NCBI GenBank assembly: GCA_001298575.1
Contig: LJCV01000262.1
Coordinates: 1-64,000 of the forward strand
From: Actinobacteria bacterium OK074
GTDB taxonomy: Bacteria > Actinomycetota > Actinomycetes > Streptomycetales > Streptomycetaceae
DNA length: 64,000 nucleotides
Reading direction: 5' to 3'
Shown here: positions 26,965 through 35,371 of the stretch, in pieces
How positions within the stretch are numbered: the first letter of the stretch is position 1
Layout: each line of letters opens with the position of its first letter
Translations under genes and position numbers: made by a program
The notes under the pieces: model-generated
Told to the model about the DNA's origin: nothing
Seen by the model: the letters and a program-made list of their open reading frames with translations, nothing else
Database searches by the model: none

Positions 26965-26974
26965 GTTGGCCAAC
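26965..26974. promoter_or_regulatory. GTTGGCCAAC palindrome upstream of the P450
   Basis: A perfect ten-base palindrome lies about 110 bases before the P450 start, in the gap between the IclR and P450 genes. It is a candidate operator only. Confidence 0.25.
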
Positions 26975-26986
26975 GTTGTCCGAGGG

Positions 26987-27700
26987 TCAACGGCGTTCGT
27001 CCCCCAAATCCTGGGATATCGCCCGCGCGCAGCCGCGGATCGCGGCGACCAACGGGCCGCGTACGGTGCCGTCTTCGAGGACGCGTTCGGCCGCGCCGGT
27101 GATCTCCACGGCGCCGACGGCGACTTGGCGGCCGTCGTGGATGGGGGCGGCGAGCGAGGCGAGGCCGTGGCGTTCGGGGGCGAGGGCGCAGAACCAGCCG
27201 CGGCTGCGGGCAAGTTCGAGGCTGCCGTCGGGGTCGGGCGGGGCGAGCGGGAGGTCGTCGTAAGCCTCTAGGACCGTGCCCAGGGCGGTTTCCCCGGAGG
27301 ACAGGACGGTGCCGGTCTCGGAGAGGCCGCGGGGGCTGTTCGGGCGGGCGACGTGGTGGAGTATCAGCACGCCCGCGCGGTGCCGGACGCCGAGGCGGAC
27401 CGCTTCGCCGGTGGCGCGGGCGAGGTCGTCGAGCCAGGCGCGGGCGTGGGTGCGGACCTCGTGGGTGGTGAGGTAGCTGCGGCCCAACCGCAGTAATTCC
27501 GGCCCGAGTTGGTACTTGCCGGAGACGGGATGCCGTTCGACCAGGCCCTCGTCCTCCAGGGTGCGCAGGATGCCGTAGGCCGTGGCCTTCGACAGGCCGA
27601 GCGAGGTGGCGGTGTCCGTGAGCCCGAACTGGCGCCGCCCGGTGGCGAGCAGGCGCAGGACGGCCGCCGCACGGGACAGGGACTGGATGGGGCCTGGCAT
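26987..27700 (-). CDS. IclR family transcriptional regulator
   Basis: A 237-residue regulator whose winged helix (about residues 5-65) includes LTDTATSLGLSKATAYGILRTL, close to the GylR-type IclR proteins of Streptomyces. The effector domain spans about 80-235. The ATG at 27700 starts a typical MPGPIQSLSRAAAVLRLL opening. It is divergent from a MATE exporter gene, with a perfect inverted repeat between, and upstream of a P450 on its own strand, so either may be its target. Confidence 0.85.
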   Translation of the reverse strand: MPGPIQSLSRAAAVLRLLATGRRQFGLTDTATSLGLSKATAYGILRTLEDEGLVERHPVSGKYQLGPELLRLGRSYLTTHEVRTHARAWLDDLARATGEAVRLGVRHRAGVLILHHVARPNSPRGLSETGTVLSSGETALGTVLEAYDDLPLAPPDPDGSLELARSRGWFCALAPERHGLASLAAPIHDGRQVAVGAVEITGAAERVLEDGTVRGPLVAAIRGCARAISQDLGDERR

Positions 27701-27742
27701 GTCTGTCGCCACCTCCGAGGGGATGTGCGGATATGCGAAGGT

Positions 27743-27765
27743 AAAAGTTTCATGGGGAAACTTTT
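27743..27765. promoter_or_regulatory. Perfect 9-5-9 inverted repeat, candidate IclR operator
   Basis: AAAAGTTTC and GAAACTTTT are perfect complements separated by ATGGG, midway in the 117-base gap between the divergent IclR and MATE genes. The A/T-rich arms stand out in this GC-rich sequence. Symmetry, position and GTTTC/GAAAC core fit an IclR-type operator. Confidence 0.55.
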
Positions 27766-27817
27766 GGCTTCGGGGTTCGTTCCGCGGCCCCGGAGCCCGG
27801 GAAAGCTGACCGCTGTC

Positions 27818-29137
27818 ATGAGCATAGGTTTGCGGGCCGAATTGCGGTCGATTCTCGGATTCAGTGTTCCGATGTCGGTCGCCAACTACGTGCAGCAGTC
27901 GTACCTGTTGGCCGACAGCATCATCGTCGGGCGGTATGTCGGGATCGACGGCCTTGCGTCGGTGGGTGCGGCTCAGCCCGTCTTCTATCTCGTCAACGCC
28001 GTTTTCCTCGGTCTCGTCAGCGGTTTCGCGATCCGTTTCGCGCGTATGACGGGCTCCGGCCGGGCCGAGCGGCAGCAGGACGCCGTGCTGGGCCTGGCGG
28101 CGTTCGCGGTGGTGTGGGCCGGGCTGTGCGTCGCGCTGGTGTGGGGGTGCACGGGGTTCTTCCTCGGGGCGATGGGCATCCACGGGGCGGTGGCGGACGG
28201 CAGCCGTACGTATCTGGAAACGCTTTCGCTCGGTTTCCTCGGGCTGTTCGGCATCGGCGCGCTCGGCGGTTTCCTGCGCGGCCTCGGCGACTCGCGCACG
28301 GTCATGTACATCATGCTGCTCAGCAGCCTGCTGAACGCCTGCCTGGCCTGGACGTTCGTCGCGGTGCTCGGCATGGGGCTGCGCGGGGCCGCGCTCGGTA
28401 CGGTGGCGGCGAGTTCGGTCGCGTTCCTGGCCGGGCTCGTGCTGGTGTCCTGGCGGCACGGCATCCACCGCTACCGGGGGAGCGTGTCCGTGCTGACCCG
28501 GCAGGCCCTGGCCGCGCTGCGGCTCGGGTTCCCGGTGGGGGTGCAGCACGTCATGCTCTCGCTCGGGAGCATGGTGCTGACGTCGTTGATCGCGCCGTTC
28601 GGTCCGGCGGCCATCGCCGCGATGAGTATCGCGGCCCGGCTCGAAGCGCTGGCCGGGCGGTTCTTCCTGGACCTGTCCGGCGCGGTGACCGTCTTCGTCG
28701 CCCAGCACACGGCCGCGGGTGAACCGGCGCGCGCACGGCGGGTGTTGAAGGCGGCGCTACGGCTGTGCGTAGGGGTGACGCTCGCGGAGTCGGTGCTGTT
28801 CGTGCTGCTCCGGCACGAGATCGCGGCGGCGTTCACGACGGCCGGGGACGTGCGGAGCGTCGTGGCCGCGTACATCGCCATGACCTACCCCTTCTTCCTC
28901 CTCTACTCGGCGATGGCCGTCATCCACGGGTTCCTCAACGGCCTCGGCCGGACCGTCTTCCCGTTCGTGTGCACGATGTTGTCGTTCCTGGTGGCGCGGG
29001 TGCCCGCCGCGTACCTGCTGCAACGGCCGTTGGGGCTCGACGGGGTCATCTGGGCCGTGGACATCGGGTGGTTGGTGGGGCTGGTGTACACGGGGTGGGC
29101 GGTGCGGGGGCTGCTAACTCGGGCCGGTGAGGCTTGA
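27818..29137 (+). CDS. MATE family multidrug/metabolite exporter
   Basis: A 439-residue membrane protein with about twelve helices in two similar halves, as in MATE cation antiporters; segment VPMSVANYVQQSYLLADSI at the start is characteristic. Likely exports small cationic or organic compounds in exchange for protons or sodium. The ATG at 27818 is in the control region shared with the IclR gene. Its 3' end overlaps the convergent XRE gene by 24 bases. Confidence 0.87.
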   Translation: MSIGLRAELRSILGFSVPMSVANYVQQSYLLADSIIVGRYVGIDGLASVGAAQPVFYLVNAVFLGLVSGFAIRFARMTGSGRAERQQDAVLGLAAFAVVWAGLCVALVWGCTGFFLGAMGIHGAVADGSRTYLETLSLGFLGLFGIGALGGFLRGLGDSRTVMYIMLLSSLLNACLAWTFVAVLGMGLRGAALGTVAASSVAFLAGLVLVSWRHGIHRYRGSVSVLTRQALAALRLGFPVGVQHVMLSLGSMVLTSLIAPFGPAAIAAMSIAARLEALAGRFFLDLSGAVTVFVAQHTAAGEPARARRVLKAALRLCVGVTLAESVLFVLLRHEIAAAFTTAGDVRSVVAAYIAMTYPFFLLYSAMAVIHGFLNGLGRTVFPFVCTMLSFLVARVPAAYLLQRPLGLDGVIWAVDIGWLVGLVYTGWAVRGLLTRAGEA

Positions 29138-29992
29138 GTTGGTGGTGTGCGGGGACGACGGTCCGAGGTGGTTGAGGAGCGTCAGCCTGTCGGCGCTGTC
29201 GGTGTCGGGGTCCGGGTGGTAGACGACCAGCGTCTGGCCCGCCGTGCCGCTGACGGCCAGGCGTTCGCGGTTGAGGGTGAGGCCGCCGACCTGGGGGTGG
29301 TCGATGTACTTGGCGGCGCCCTCGCAGCCGACGACGTCCTGCCGGGCCCAGATCCGGCTGAACCGGGGGCTGGCGAGGGAGAGTTCGCCGACGAGTTCGA
29401 TGAAGCGAGGGTCGTCCGTGTCGGTGCCGACGGACTCGCGGAACCCGGCGACCATGCCGACGGCGGCGTTCTCGTGGTCCGGGTGGAGGGCCTGCTCGGC
29501 GGGGTCGAGGAACAGGTCCCGCAGCCGGTTGGCGCCCGGCGTCAGGCGCGGTGACAGCGCGGTGGCAAGGGAGTTGGCGGCGAGGACGTCGAAGTAGCGG
29601 CCCTCGACGTAGGCGGGGAGGGTGAGGGTGGTGATGAGCTTGGCGATGCCCGGTGGGACGGTCTCCCTGGGCGGCCGACGCCGTTGACCGCCCCGATTCC
29701 CTTGTCGTACGGGGCTGTTGGCGCCCAGGCGGAGCAGGTACGCCGTCGCGTCGTCGTCGAGGAGGAGGACGCGGGCGAGTGATTCGAGGACCTGGACGGA
29801 GGGGTTGCGGTCGCGGCCCTGTTCCAGGCGGAGGTAGTAGTCGGCGCTGATGCCGGCGAGGAGGGCGACCTCTTCGCGGCGCAGGCCCGGCACGCGTCGT
29901 ACGCCGGAGGCGGGGATGCCGACCTGCTCCGGCGTGACCAGCCCACGGCGGGCGCGTACGTAGTCGCCCAGCGGGTTCGGGGTGGTGGTCAT
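29114..29992 (-). CDS. XRE-type regulator with MmyB-like ligand domain
   Basis: A 292-residue regulator. The N-terminal HTH (about residues 8-80) has VPGLRREEVALLAGISADYYLRLEQGR, the typical opening of the MmyB-type actinomycete family, and the C-terminal half (about 110-280) is the MmyB-like ligand-binding domain that in homologues holds a fatty-acid-like ligand. The ATG at 29992 faces the divergent hydrolase gene 139 bases away. The same architecture recurs at 33270 and 51137, each divergent from an enzyme or exporter gene. Confidence 0.88.
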   Translation of the reverse strand: MTTTPNPLGDYVRARRGLVTPEQVGIPASGVRRVPGLRREEVALLAGISADYYLRLEQGRDRNPSVQVLESLARVLLLDDDATAYLLRLGANSPVRQGNRGGQRRRPPRETVPPGIAKLITTLTLPAYVEGRYFDVLAANSLATALSPRLTPGANRLRDLFLDPAEQALHPDHENAAVGMVAGFRESVGTDTDDPRFIELVGELSLASPRFSRIWARQDVVGCEGAAKYIDHPQVGGLTLNRERLAVSGTAGQTLVVYHPDPDTDSADRLTLLNHLGPSSPHTTNSSLTGPS

Positions 29993-30041
29993 GCCGTCAC
30001 TGTATTGCGCCTTCTCGTGCCTGTGCCTGGTCCTGTCAGCC

Positions 30042-30056
30042 CCAGGATCGCGGGGG
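30042..30056. promoter_or_regulatory. CCAGGATCGCGGGGG element between XRE and hydrolase genes
   Basis: This 15-mer lies between the divergent XRE and hydrolase genes and recurs identically at 33232-33246, between another XRE gene and its SDR partner. A shared operator for related MmyB-type regulators is the simplest reading. Confidence 0.45.
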
Positions 30057-30131
30057 TTCTGGCTGCCGGTGGGGCCGCGCGGCAGCGTGCTCGGCAACCA
30101 GGTCCTTTTCGGCGCGGCTAGGAGCGAAACC

Positions 30132-30857
30132 ATGGCGAACTATCTTTTGGTGCACGGTGCTTGGCACTCCGGAGCGTGCTGGGAGCGGGTGGTGCCGTTG
30201 CTGGCCGCCGGTGGGCATCGGGTGTTCGCGCCGTCGTTGACCGGCCTCGGGGACCGGGCGGCGCTGCTCGGACCGGAAGTTGGGCTCGACACGCATGTCG
30301 ACGACGTCGTCGGGCTGATCCTCGCGGAGGACCTCACCGACGTGGTGCTCGTCGGGCACAGCTACGCGGGGCTGGTCGTGTCGGCCGCCGCCAACCAAGT
30401 CCCGGAGCGGATCGCGCAGTTGGTGTACCTCGACGCGATGGTTCCGGAGGACGGGGAGAGTGCGGCGGATGTCCAGCCGGTGACGCGGTCGTTGATCGAC
30501 CTCGCCCTGCGGTCGGAGAGCGGCTGGCGGGTGCCGCCGCTGCCCGAACTGCCGCCGCCCGCCGGTCTGTTCGGGGTCACCGACCCGGCCGACCTCGCCT
30601 GGCTCCGGACGCTGCTCTCGGACCAGTCCGTGCGGTGCTTCCAGCAAACGGTACGGCTCGACAACCCCGCCCTGGCCGCCGTCCCGCGCACGCACATCCA
30701 CTGCGTCGTGGGCGTGCCGGAGGGCGTGGTCCGGCGGCCCGTCGCCGCGCTCCAGCCCAACGGCACGCCGTCGCAGGTATGGGAGTTGGCCACCGGCCAT
30801 GACTGCATGATCACCATGCCGGTGGACCTTGCGGAGCTGTTGCTCAAGCTCCCGTGA
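30132..30857 (+). CDS. Alpha/beta hydrolase (plant-esterase-like)
   Basis: A 241-residue cytoplasmic hydrolase similar to methyl-salicylate-esterase-like proteins. The oxyanion region is LLVHGAWHSGACW (about residues 5-17), the nucleophile elbow is GHSYAG (Ser near 78), and the catalytic His is in ATGHDCMITMP near the end (about 220). The ATG at 30132 follows a weak AGGAGC site. It is divergent from the MmyB-type XRE gene, which probably controls it. Its last 14 bases overlap the convergent DUF397 gene. Confidence 0.85.
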   Translation: MANYLLVHGAWHSGACWERVVPLLAAGGHRVFAPSLTGLGDRAALLGPEVGLDTHVDDVVGLILAEDLTDVVLVGHSYAGLVVSAAANQVPERIAQLVYLDAMVPEDGESAADVQPVTRSLIDLALRSESGWRVPPLPELPPPAGLFGVTDPADLAWLRTLLSDQSVRCFQQTVRLDNPALAAVPRTHIHCVVGVPEGVVRRPVAALQPNGTPSQVWELATGHDCMITMPVDLAELLLKLP

Positions 30858-31044
30858 CGGTGGTGATGAACTGCGTCCAGGCTGCGGGGGTGATCAACAG
30901 GACGTTGCCGTCCGGGACTTTGCTGTCTCGGACGGGGACGATGTTGGGGACGCCGTCGGCAACTTCGAGGCACGATTCGCCGCCGCTTCCACCGCTGTAG
31001 GTGCTCTTGCGCCAGCGGGCATCGGTCAGGTTGTACTCGCGCAT
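30844..31044 (-). CDS. DUF397 small protein
   Basis: A 66-residue DUF397 protein, recognised by WRKSTYSGGSGGESCLEVA and VPVRDSK. DUF397 genes in streptomycetes commonly lie just after an XRE/DUF5753 regulator and are proposed to act with it, some in control of development or antibiotic production. Here the start overlaps the upstream XRE gene by 19 bases, so translation is coupled. The stop overlaps the hydrolase gene. Confidence 0.85.
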   Translation of the reverse strand: MREYNLTDARWRKSTYSGGSGGESCLEVADGVPNIVPVRDSKVPDGNVLLITPAAWTQFITTVTGA

Positions 31045-31859
31045 CGTCTGTAGTCCTCTGCGGCTTGCTCGATCAGGGCGAGGGACGCCTCCAACGACAG
31101 TGCGGCGACCCGCAGTAGATCGTAATCCGCCCGGGTCTGCTTCACCGTCGCCGGATCATCCAGCAGGTTCCCTGAAAGCACGCCTTCTGTATAGGTAGTT
31201 GGCGGGGCGTCGGCGAACTCCATGAGGGTCATGAACTTGCCCATCTGAGGATGGGGGCCTGCTGAGAACGGGAGCACCTGCACCAGCGCCTTGTGCTCCC
31301 GAATCGTCGTCGCGATGTGGTCCAGTTGCCGGGCCATCACGCTGGGGGAGCCCACCGGGACGCGCAGCGCCGTCTCGTGCAGGATCGCGCTATACACCGG
31401 CCGTGTAGCGTCCTTGAGGATCGCTGATCGGTCTATGCGCAGCTTCACCATGCCGTCGATGTAGGCGTCCGTTGCGAGCGGGTTGCTCGCGCGGTACACG
31501 GCGCGTGCGTACTCGGGGATCTGGAGAAGACCTGGGACTACGGCTGGAGCCCAGTCGCAAATGCTCGTTGCCCGCTTTTCCAGCTCGACTGCGTGCGCGA
31601 AGTACTCCGCGTACGGCTCCTCCTTGATGAGCTTCTTCCACGTGCGTTCGAAAAAGCCATCGGTTTGTAGGACGCGATCCAACCGTTGCGCCACGTCGAA
31701 CTGTGGCTTCCTGATCGCCTGCTCGAACTGGCCGATGTAGCCGCCCGAGATGAAGACCATCGCCCCCAACTCCACTTGCGTGAGCCCCGCCGCCTCCCTC
31801 CGCCGTTTCAGCTCTTGCCCGAAGAACTCCCAGGCCGCTTGGCGTGAACCATTGGCCAT
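31026..31859 (-). CDS. XRE-type regulator with DUF5753-like domain
   Basis: A 277-residue regulator. The HTH (about residues 12-70) contains LTQVELGAMVFISGGYIGQFE; the remainder (about 90-270) is the DUF5753-like domain, marked by WAPAVVPGLLQIPEYARAV and VQVLPFSAG. It forms a translationally coupled pair with DUF397, the partner it usually has in Streptomyces. Divergently, two tiny genes start 116 bases away, an arrangement often seen around such pairs. Its A+T content is a little higher than its neighbours', which may reflect a separate origin. Confidence 0.88.
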   Translation of the reverse strand: MANGSRQAAWEFFGQELKRRREAAGLTQVELGAMVFISGGYIGQFEQAIRKPQFDVAQRLDRVLQTDGFFERTWKKLIKEEPYAEYFAHAVELEKRATSICDWAPAVVPGLLQIPEYARAVYRASNPLATDAYIDGMVKLRIDRSAILKDATRPVYSAILHETALRVPVGSPSVMARQLDHIATTIREHKALVQVLPFSAGPHPQMGKFMTLMEFADAPPTTYTEGVLSGNLLDDPATVKQTRADYDLLRVAALSLEASLALIEQAAEDYRRCASTT

Positions 31860-31974
31860 GGCAACCCCCTTTCCCTGCCGCGCACTTGTAGTGCTCAGAC
31901 CTCTGCCGAGTGTAGGCGCGGAGCGTCACTCTGGAAGTGCGAAGCGTGAAATCGGAAAGGGAAGGGGAGTCACC

Positions 31975-32199
31975 ATGGCGGCAGAGCAGGCCCCTAGGGC
32001 CACGAACGCGGAGCGGTGTGTAGAGGAAGCGGAGGAAACCGTGGAGGAATTGCGCGGGGCGCTCGCGAAAGCCGGAATCACTTTGCCGTCGCTGGGGCTG
32101 GACCCCGCCTGGCTCGCGGGTCAACCGCCGCGCCCACTCGTCGAATTGGGGCGCTGTTCGGTCGAGGTCGCGGCCCGGCTCGCCGCGGTGCTCAAGTGA
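31975..32199 (+). CDS. Small conserved-type protein, divergent from XRE/DUF397 pair
   Basis: A 74-residue acidic helical protein with no recognised domain. The ATG at 31975 follows a strong AAGGGGAG site, and the next small gene overlaps its stop (GTGA), so this looks like a real translated gene. Small acidic proteins beside XRE/DUF397 pairs are common in streptomycetes and may be partners or targets of the regulator; that role is inferred from position only. Confidence 0.7.
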   Translation: MAAEQAPRATNAERCVEEAEETVEELRGALAKAGITLPSLGLDPAWLAGQPPRPLVELGRCSVEVAARLAAVLK

Positions 32200-32420
32200 C
32201 CGCCATGCGCCCGCCGTTGGGCGCGTACGCGATGGACACGCGTACCGGGCGGGTCGGTGTGGTCATGGGGCACGTCGGGCCGTACATCCAGCTCAGACCG
32301 TACGGCGGCGGGCGGGAGTGGGACGTCGAGCCGGGCGCCGTACGGATGGCGACCCCGGCGGAACGGCTCAGCGCGGCTACGGCGTATGCGAATGCCCGAA
32401 GCCGGGGTGAGGTGCCGTGA
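32196..32420 (+). CDS. Small protein of unknown function, coupled to the previous gene
   Basis: A 74-residue protein (71 if the ATG at 32205 is used) rich in beta-prone residues, with GAYAMDTRTGRVGVVMGH and VGPYIQLRPYGGGREWDVEP resembling a small SH3-like barrel. The GTG at 32196 overlaps the stop of the preceding gene by four bases. Function unknown. Confidence 0.65.
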   Translation: MTAMRPPLGAYAMDTRTGRVGVVMGHVGPYIQLRPYGGGREWDVEPGAVRMATPAERLSAATAYANARSRGEVP

Positions 32421-32468
32421 ATTCGCCTTCCAGTTCAGCCAGTTCAGCCAGTTCAGCCGTCGGGTTGG

Positions 32469-33167
32469 TCAGATCAGGGGTATGGGGCCCGCGCGGTCGA
32501 TGAAACGGCCCGAGCCCGCGCCCGGACCCTCCGTCGCCAGGAGGACGATCGCGTCCGTGCCCTCCGTAACCGTTTGCGGACCGCTGTTGCCGTTGAGATC
32601 GGTGGCCGTGTAGCCGGGGTCGGCGGCGTTGACGCGAATGTCCTTGAACGCCTTGGCGTATTGGGTCGTCAGCATCGTGAGCGCTGCTTTGGAAGCGGTG
32701 TAGAGCGGCGCGATCACGGTGGATTCGATTCGCTCCGGGTCGTGGGTGATGGTGAGCGAGCCCATGCCGCTGCCGACGTTCACGACGACCGGGTCCGCCG
32801 ACCGGCGCAGCAGCGGGAGGAAGGCGGTGGTCGTGCGAACGACACCGAAAACGTTTACGTCGAAGACGTCGAGCGCCTCCGCCCCCGTCAGGTCGCCGGG
32901 GTCGCCGTGCGGGCCGGCCACACCCGCGTTGTTGATCAGGACGTCGAGCGTGCCCTCGTGCGCGGCGACGTCGGCCGCCGCCGCCGTCACGGACGCGTCG
33001 TCGGTGACGTCGATGCGGACGAACCGCGCACCCAGCGCGGCGGCGGCCACGGCGCCCCGCTCCGGGTCGCGGGCTCCGACGATCACGGTGTGGCCGAGTT
33101 CGACGAGGCGGCGGGCGGTCTCGTAGCCGAGACCCTTGTTGGCTCCGGTGATGAACGTGGTGGTCAT
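32469..33167 (-). CDS. Short-chain dehydrogenase/reductase
   Basis: A 232-residue NAD(P)-dependent oxidoreductase of the classical SDR fold. The cofactor motif is TGANKGLG (about residues 7-14), NNAG follows near 83, and the catalytic Ser and the YTASK tyrosine-lysine pair are near 130 and 150. It is similar to the SDR at 44875. The ATG at 33167 lies 102 bases from a divergent MmyB-type XRE gene that probably regulates it. Confidence 0.9.
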   Translation of the reverse strand: MTTTFITGANKGLGYETARRLVELGHTVIVGARDPERGAVAAAALGARFVRIDVTDDASVTAAAADVAAHEGTLDVLINNAGVAGPHGDPGDLTGAEALDVFDVNVFGVVRTTTAFLPLLRRSADPVVVNVGSGMGSLTITHDPERIESTVIAPLYTASKAALTMLTTQYAKAFKDIRVNAADPGYTATDLNGNSGPQTVTEGTDAIVLLATEGPGAGSGRFIDRAGPIPLI

Positions 33168-33231
33168 GGCCCGATCGTCCGCGTCGCGCCGGGGCCCCGC
33201 CAGGGACGGCCGGACCGTAGGAACGCCAGTA

Positions 33232-33246
33232 CCAGGATCGCGGGGG
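33232..33246. promoter_or_regulatory. CCAGGATCGCGGGGG element between SDR and XRE genes
   Basis: Identical to the 15-mer at 30042-30056 and placed in an equivalent divergent regulator-enzyme gap, 24 bases before the XRE start. Candidate operator for MmyB-type XRE regulators. Confidence 0.45.
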
Positions 33247-33269
33247 AGGGGGTGAGGGAGGATGACACG

Positions 33270-34247
33270 ATGGCGGGCATGGCGACGAAAGAGGGGGCCG
33301 GAGTGGGCGCGGCGGCCGGGCTGGGCGCCACGATCCGGGCCTGGCGGGAGCGGCTGTCCCCGGTGGCCCTGGGGCTGCCGTCCGGCCGGGCCCGCCGTGC
33401 GGCCGGGCTGCGCCGGGAGGAACTCGCCGAGCGGGCCGGGGTGTCGGTCGACTACGTGGTGCGCCTGGAGCAGGGGCGGGCGACGGCGCCGTCGGCCCAG
33501 GTCGTGGCCGCCCTCGCACGTGCCCTGTGCCTGACCGCCGCCGAGCGCGACCACCTCTACCGCATGGCGGGACTGGTCACCCCGAACGACAGGCCCATCC
33601 CGGCCGACCTGCCGCCGGGCGTGCACCGCGTACTGAACCGGCTCGGGGGCGTCGCCGTCGCCGTGTTCGCCGCGGACTGGGAGCTGATCTGGTGGAACGC
33701 GGGGTGGGCGGGGCTCCTCGGCGACCCCGCCGCCAAGCCGCCGCGGCTCCGTAACTTCGCGCGAGAACGGTTTCCGATACGTTTTCCGGGCCGCGCCGAC
33801 GCCTCCGACGACGCCTCGGCCCGCTCCGACCACTCCGCCCACTCCGCCCGCTCCGACGCCTCCGGCCCCGTACGCATCGCGTCGTGGCCGGTGGTCGTGC
33901 GGAACCCCGAGGGATCGGATCTCGCCATCGTGTCGGACCTCCGCCGCGCCACCGGCCGCTTTCCGCACGACGGCCGCCTCGCCGGGCTGATCCGTGAACT
34001 CACCGCGGGCAACGAGACGTTCGCCCGGCTGTGGGCGAGTGGCGTGGTGGCCGCGCACCGCGAGGACTGCAAGACGATCGAGCACCCCGTGGCCGGATCC
34101 GTGGACGTGGACTGCGACGTCCTGACCGACGGCGACTCCGAACGGAAGATCGTCATCCTGAGCGCGGCGCCCGGCAGCGCGGACGAGGCGCGGCTTCGGC
34201 TGGCGATGGGGGTCGACGTGGCCACGGGGATAACCGTCGGTCGCTGA
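33270..34247 (+). CDS. XRE-type regulator with MmyB-like ligand domain
   Basis: A 325-residue regulator with the same layout as the genes at 29114 and 51137. The HTH region has RRAAGLRREELAERAGVSVDYVVRLEQGR (split by the helix turn; about residues 40-70), and the MmyB-like domain begins near 110. A serine/aspartate/alanine-rich loop (about residues 175-200, DASDDASARSDHSAHSARSD) is inserted in the ligand domain and is not usual. The ATG at 33270 follows GAGGGAGG. Divergent from the SDR gene. A 12-base duplication spans its stop. Confidence 0.87.
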   Translation: MAGMATKEGAGVGAAAGLGATIRAWRERLSPVALGLPSGRARRAAGLRREELAERAGVSVDYVVRLEQGRATAPSAQVVAALARALCLTAAERDHLYRMAGLVTPNDRPIPADLPPGVHRVLNRLGGVAVAVFAADWELIWWNAGWAGLLGDPAAKPPRLRNFARERFPIRFPGRADASDDASARSDHSAHSARSDASGPVRIASWPVVVRNPEGSDLAIVSDLRRATGRFPHDGRLAGLIRELTAGNETFARLWASGVVAAHREDCKTIEHPVAGSVDVDCDVLTDGDSERKIVILSAAPGSADEARLRLAMGVDVATGITVGR

Positions 34248-34394
34248 GGGGGAGGCTGAGGCGGAGTTCGGGTAGCTTGGCTCGGTCACCATATTTGTGT
34301 ACCGGCCACCGAACGCCTGACCGGCTGATCGCCCTGATCGCCGGGTTGCGTGATCGCCTGAATGCCGGTCGAAACCAACGGAGTTGAACGGCAC

Positions 34395-35237
34395 GTGCGG
34401 ATCTACATCAGCGCCGACATGGAGGGCGTCACCGGGCTCGTCGACGCCGCCGACGTACAGCCCGGCGGGCGGGACTACGAGCGCGGGCGGCTGATGATGG
34501 CCGAGGACGTCAACGCCGCCGTACGCGGTGCGCTCGCGGCCGGGGCGGCGGACGTGCTGGTGAACGACGCGCACGGGCCCATGCGCAACCTGCTGCCCGA
34601 GTCGCTGCACCCGGAGGCCCGGCTGATCCGCGGCAAGCCCAAGCAGATGAGCATGCTGGAGGGGCTGACGCCCGAGTTCGACGCCATGGTGTGCGTCGGG
34701 TACCACGCGCGGGCCGGGGCGCTCGGCGTGCTCAGCCACAGCTTCATGGGCCACGAGATCGAGGACATCTGGCTGGACGGTCGCGTGACCGGGGAAATCG
34801 GTCTCGCGCACGCCACCGCCGCCGCGCTCGGTGTTCCGATGGTTGTCCTGACCGGGGACGATGCCGCGTGCGTGGAAGCGGAGGAATGGGATCCGGGCAT
34901 CGCGACGGTGCCGGTGAAGTACGCGCACGACCGTTTCGCCGCGGAGGTCCGCCCGGCGGGGGAGGCCCGCAAGGCGATCGAGGAGGCGGTGACGGGGGCG
35001 CTCGCCGCCCTGCCGGCCCCGTCCCCGGCGCGGCCCGCTCCGCGCGAGGACGACGCCACCCTCACCGTCCGCTGGCAGTCCGCGTCCGTCGCCACGACGT
35101 TGCTGGGCATCCCCGGCGTCACGGCCACGGACAGCCGCACGGTGACGGCGACGGGGGCGCTGCCCGCGCTGTACCGGCAGTTCGGGGTGTGGACGCGGGT
35201 GGCGGCGTCGCTGACCAACCAGCCGCCGTACTGCTGA
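34395..35237 (+). CDS. M55 family D-aminopeptidase (DppA-like)
   Basis: A 280-residue zinc peptidase of the DppA family, which removes D-amino acids from peptides. The metal-binding opening ISADMEGVTG (about residues 3-12) and HARAG, VNDAHG and ACVEAEEW segments match the family. The GTG at 34395 follows GGAG at workable spacing. Cytoplasmic, no signal peptide. It could salvage D-amino acids from cell-wall peptides; it stands alone between regulator and PPOX genes. Confidence 0.85.
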   Translation: MRIYISADMEGVTGLVDAADVQPGGRDYERGRLMMAEDVNAAVRGALAAGAADVLVNDAHGPMRNLLPESLHPEARLIRGKPKQMSMLEGLTPEFDAMVCVGYHARAGALGVLSHSFMGHEIEDIWLDGRVTGEIGLAHATAAALGVPMVVLTGDDAACVEAEEWDPGIATVPVKYAHDRFAAEVRPAGEARKAIEEAVTGALAALPAPSPARPAPREDDATLTVRWQSASVATTLLGIPGVTATDSRTVTATGALPALYRQFGVWTRVAASLTNQPPYC

Positions 35238-35371
35238 AGTTGGGGGCGGCGGCGAGGGCTGGGACGGTTGCTGGGACCGGGGGTGCGACCTGGGCTGGAG
35301 CACCCCTCCGCCCACCGACCTAGTCCGGCCGCCGGATGTGCCGGCACGGGCCCGCGCCCTAGCCTTCCCGC

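Noticed and set aside
32016..32420. 134-residue version of the second small gene
   Set aside because: The upstream part overlaps the first small gene out of frame; the GTG at 32196 with GTGA overlap is the better start.
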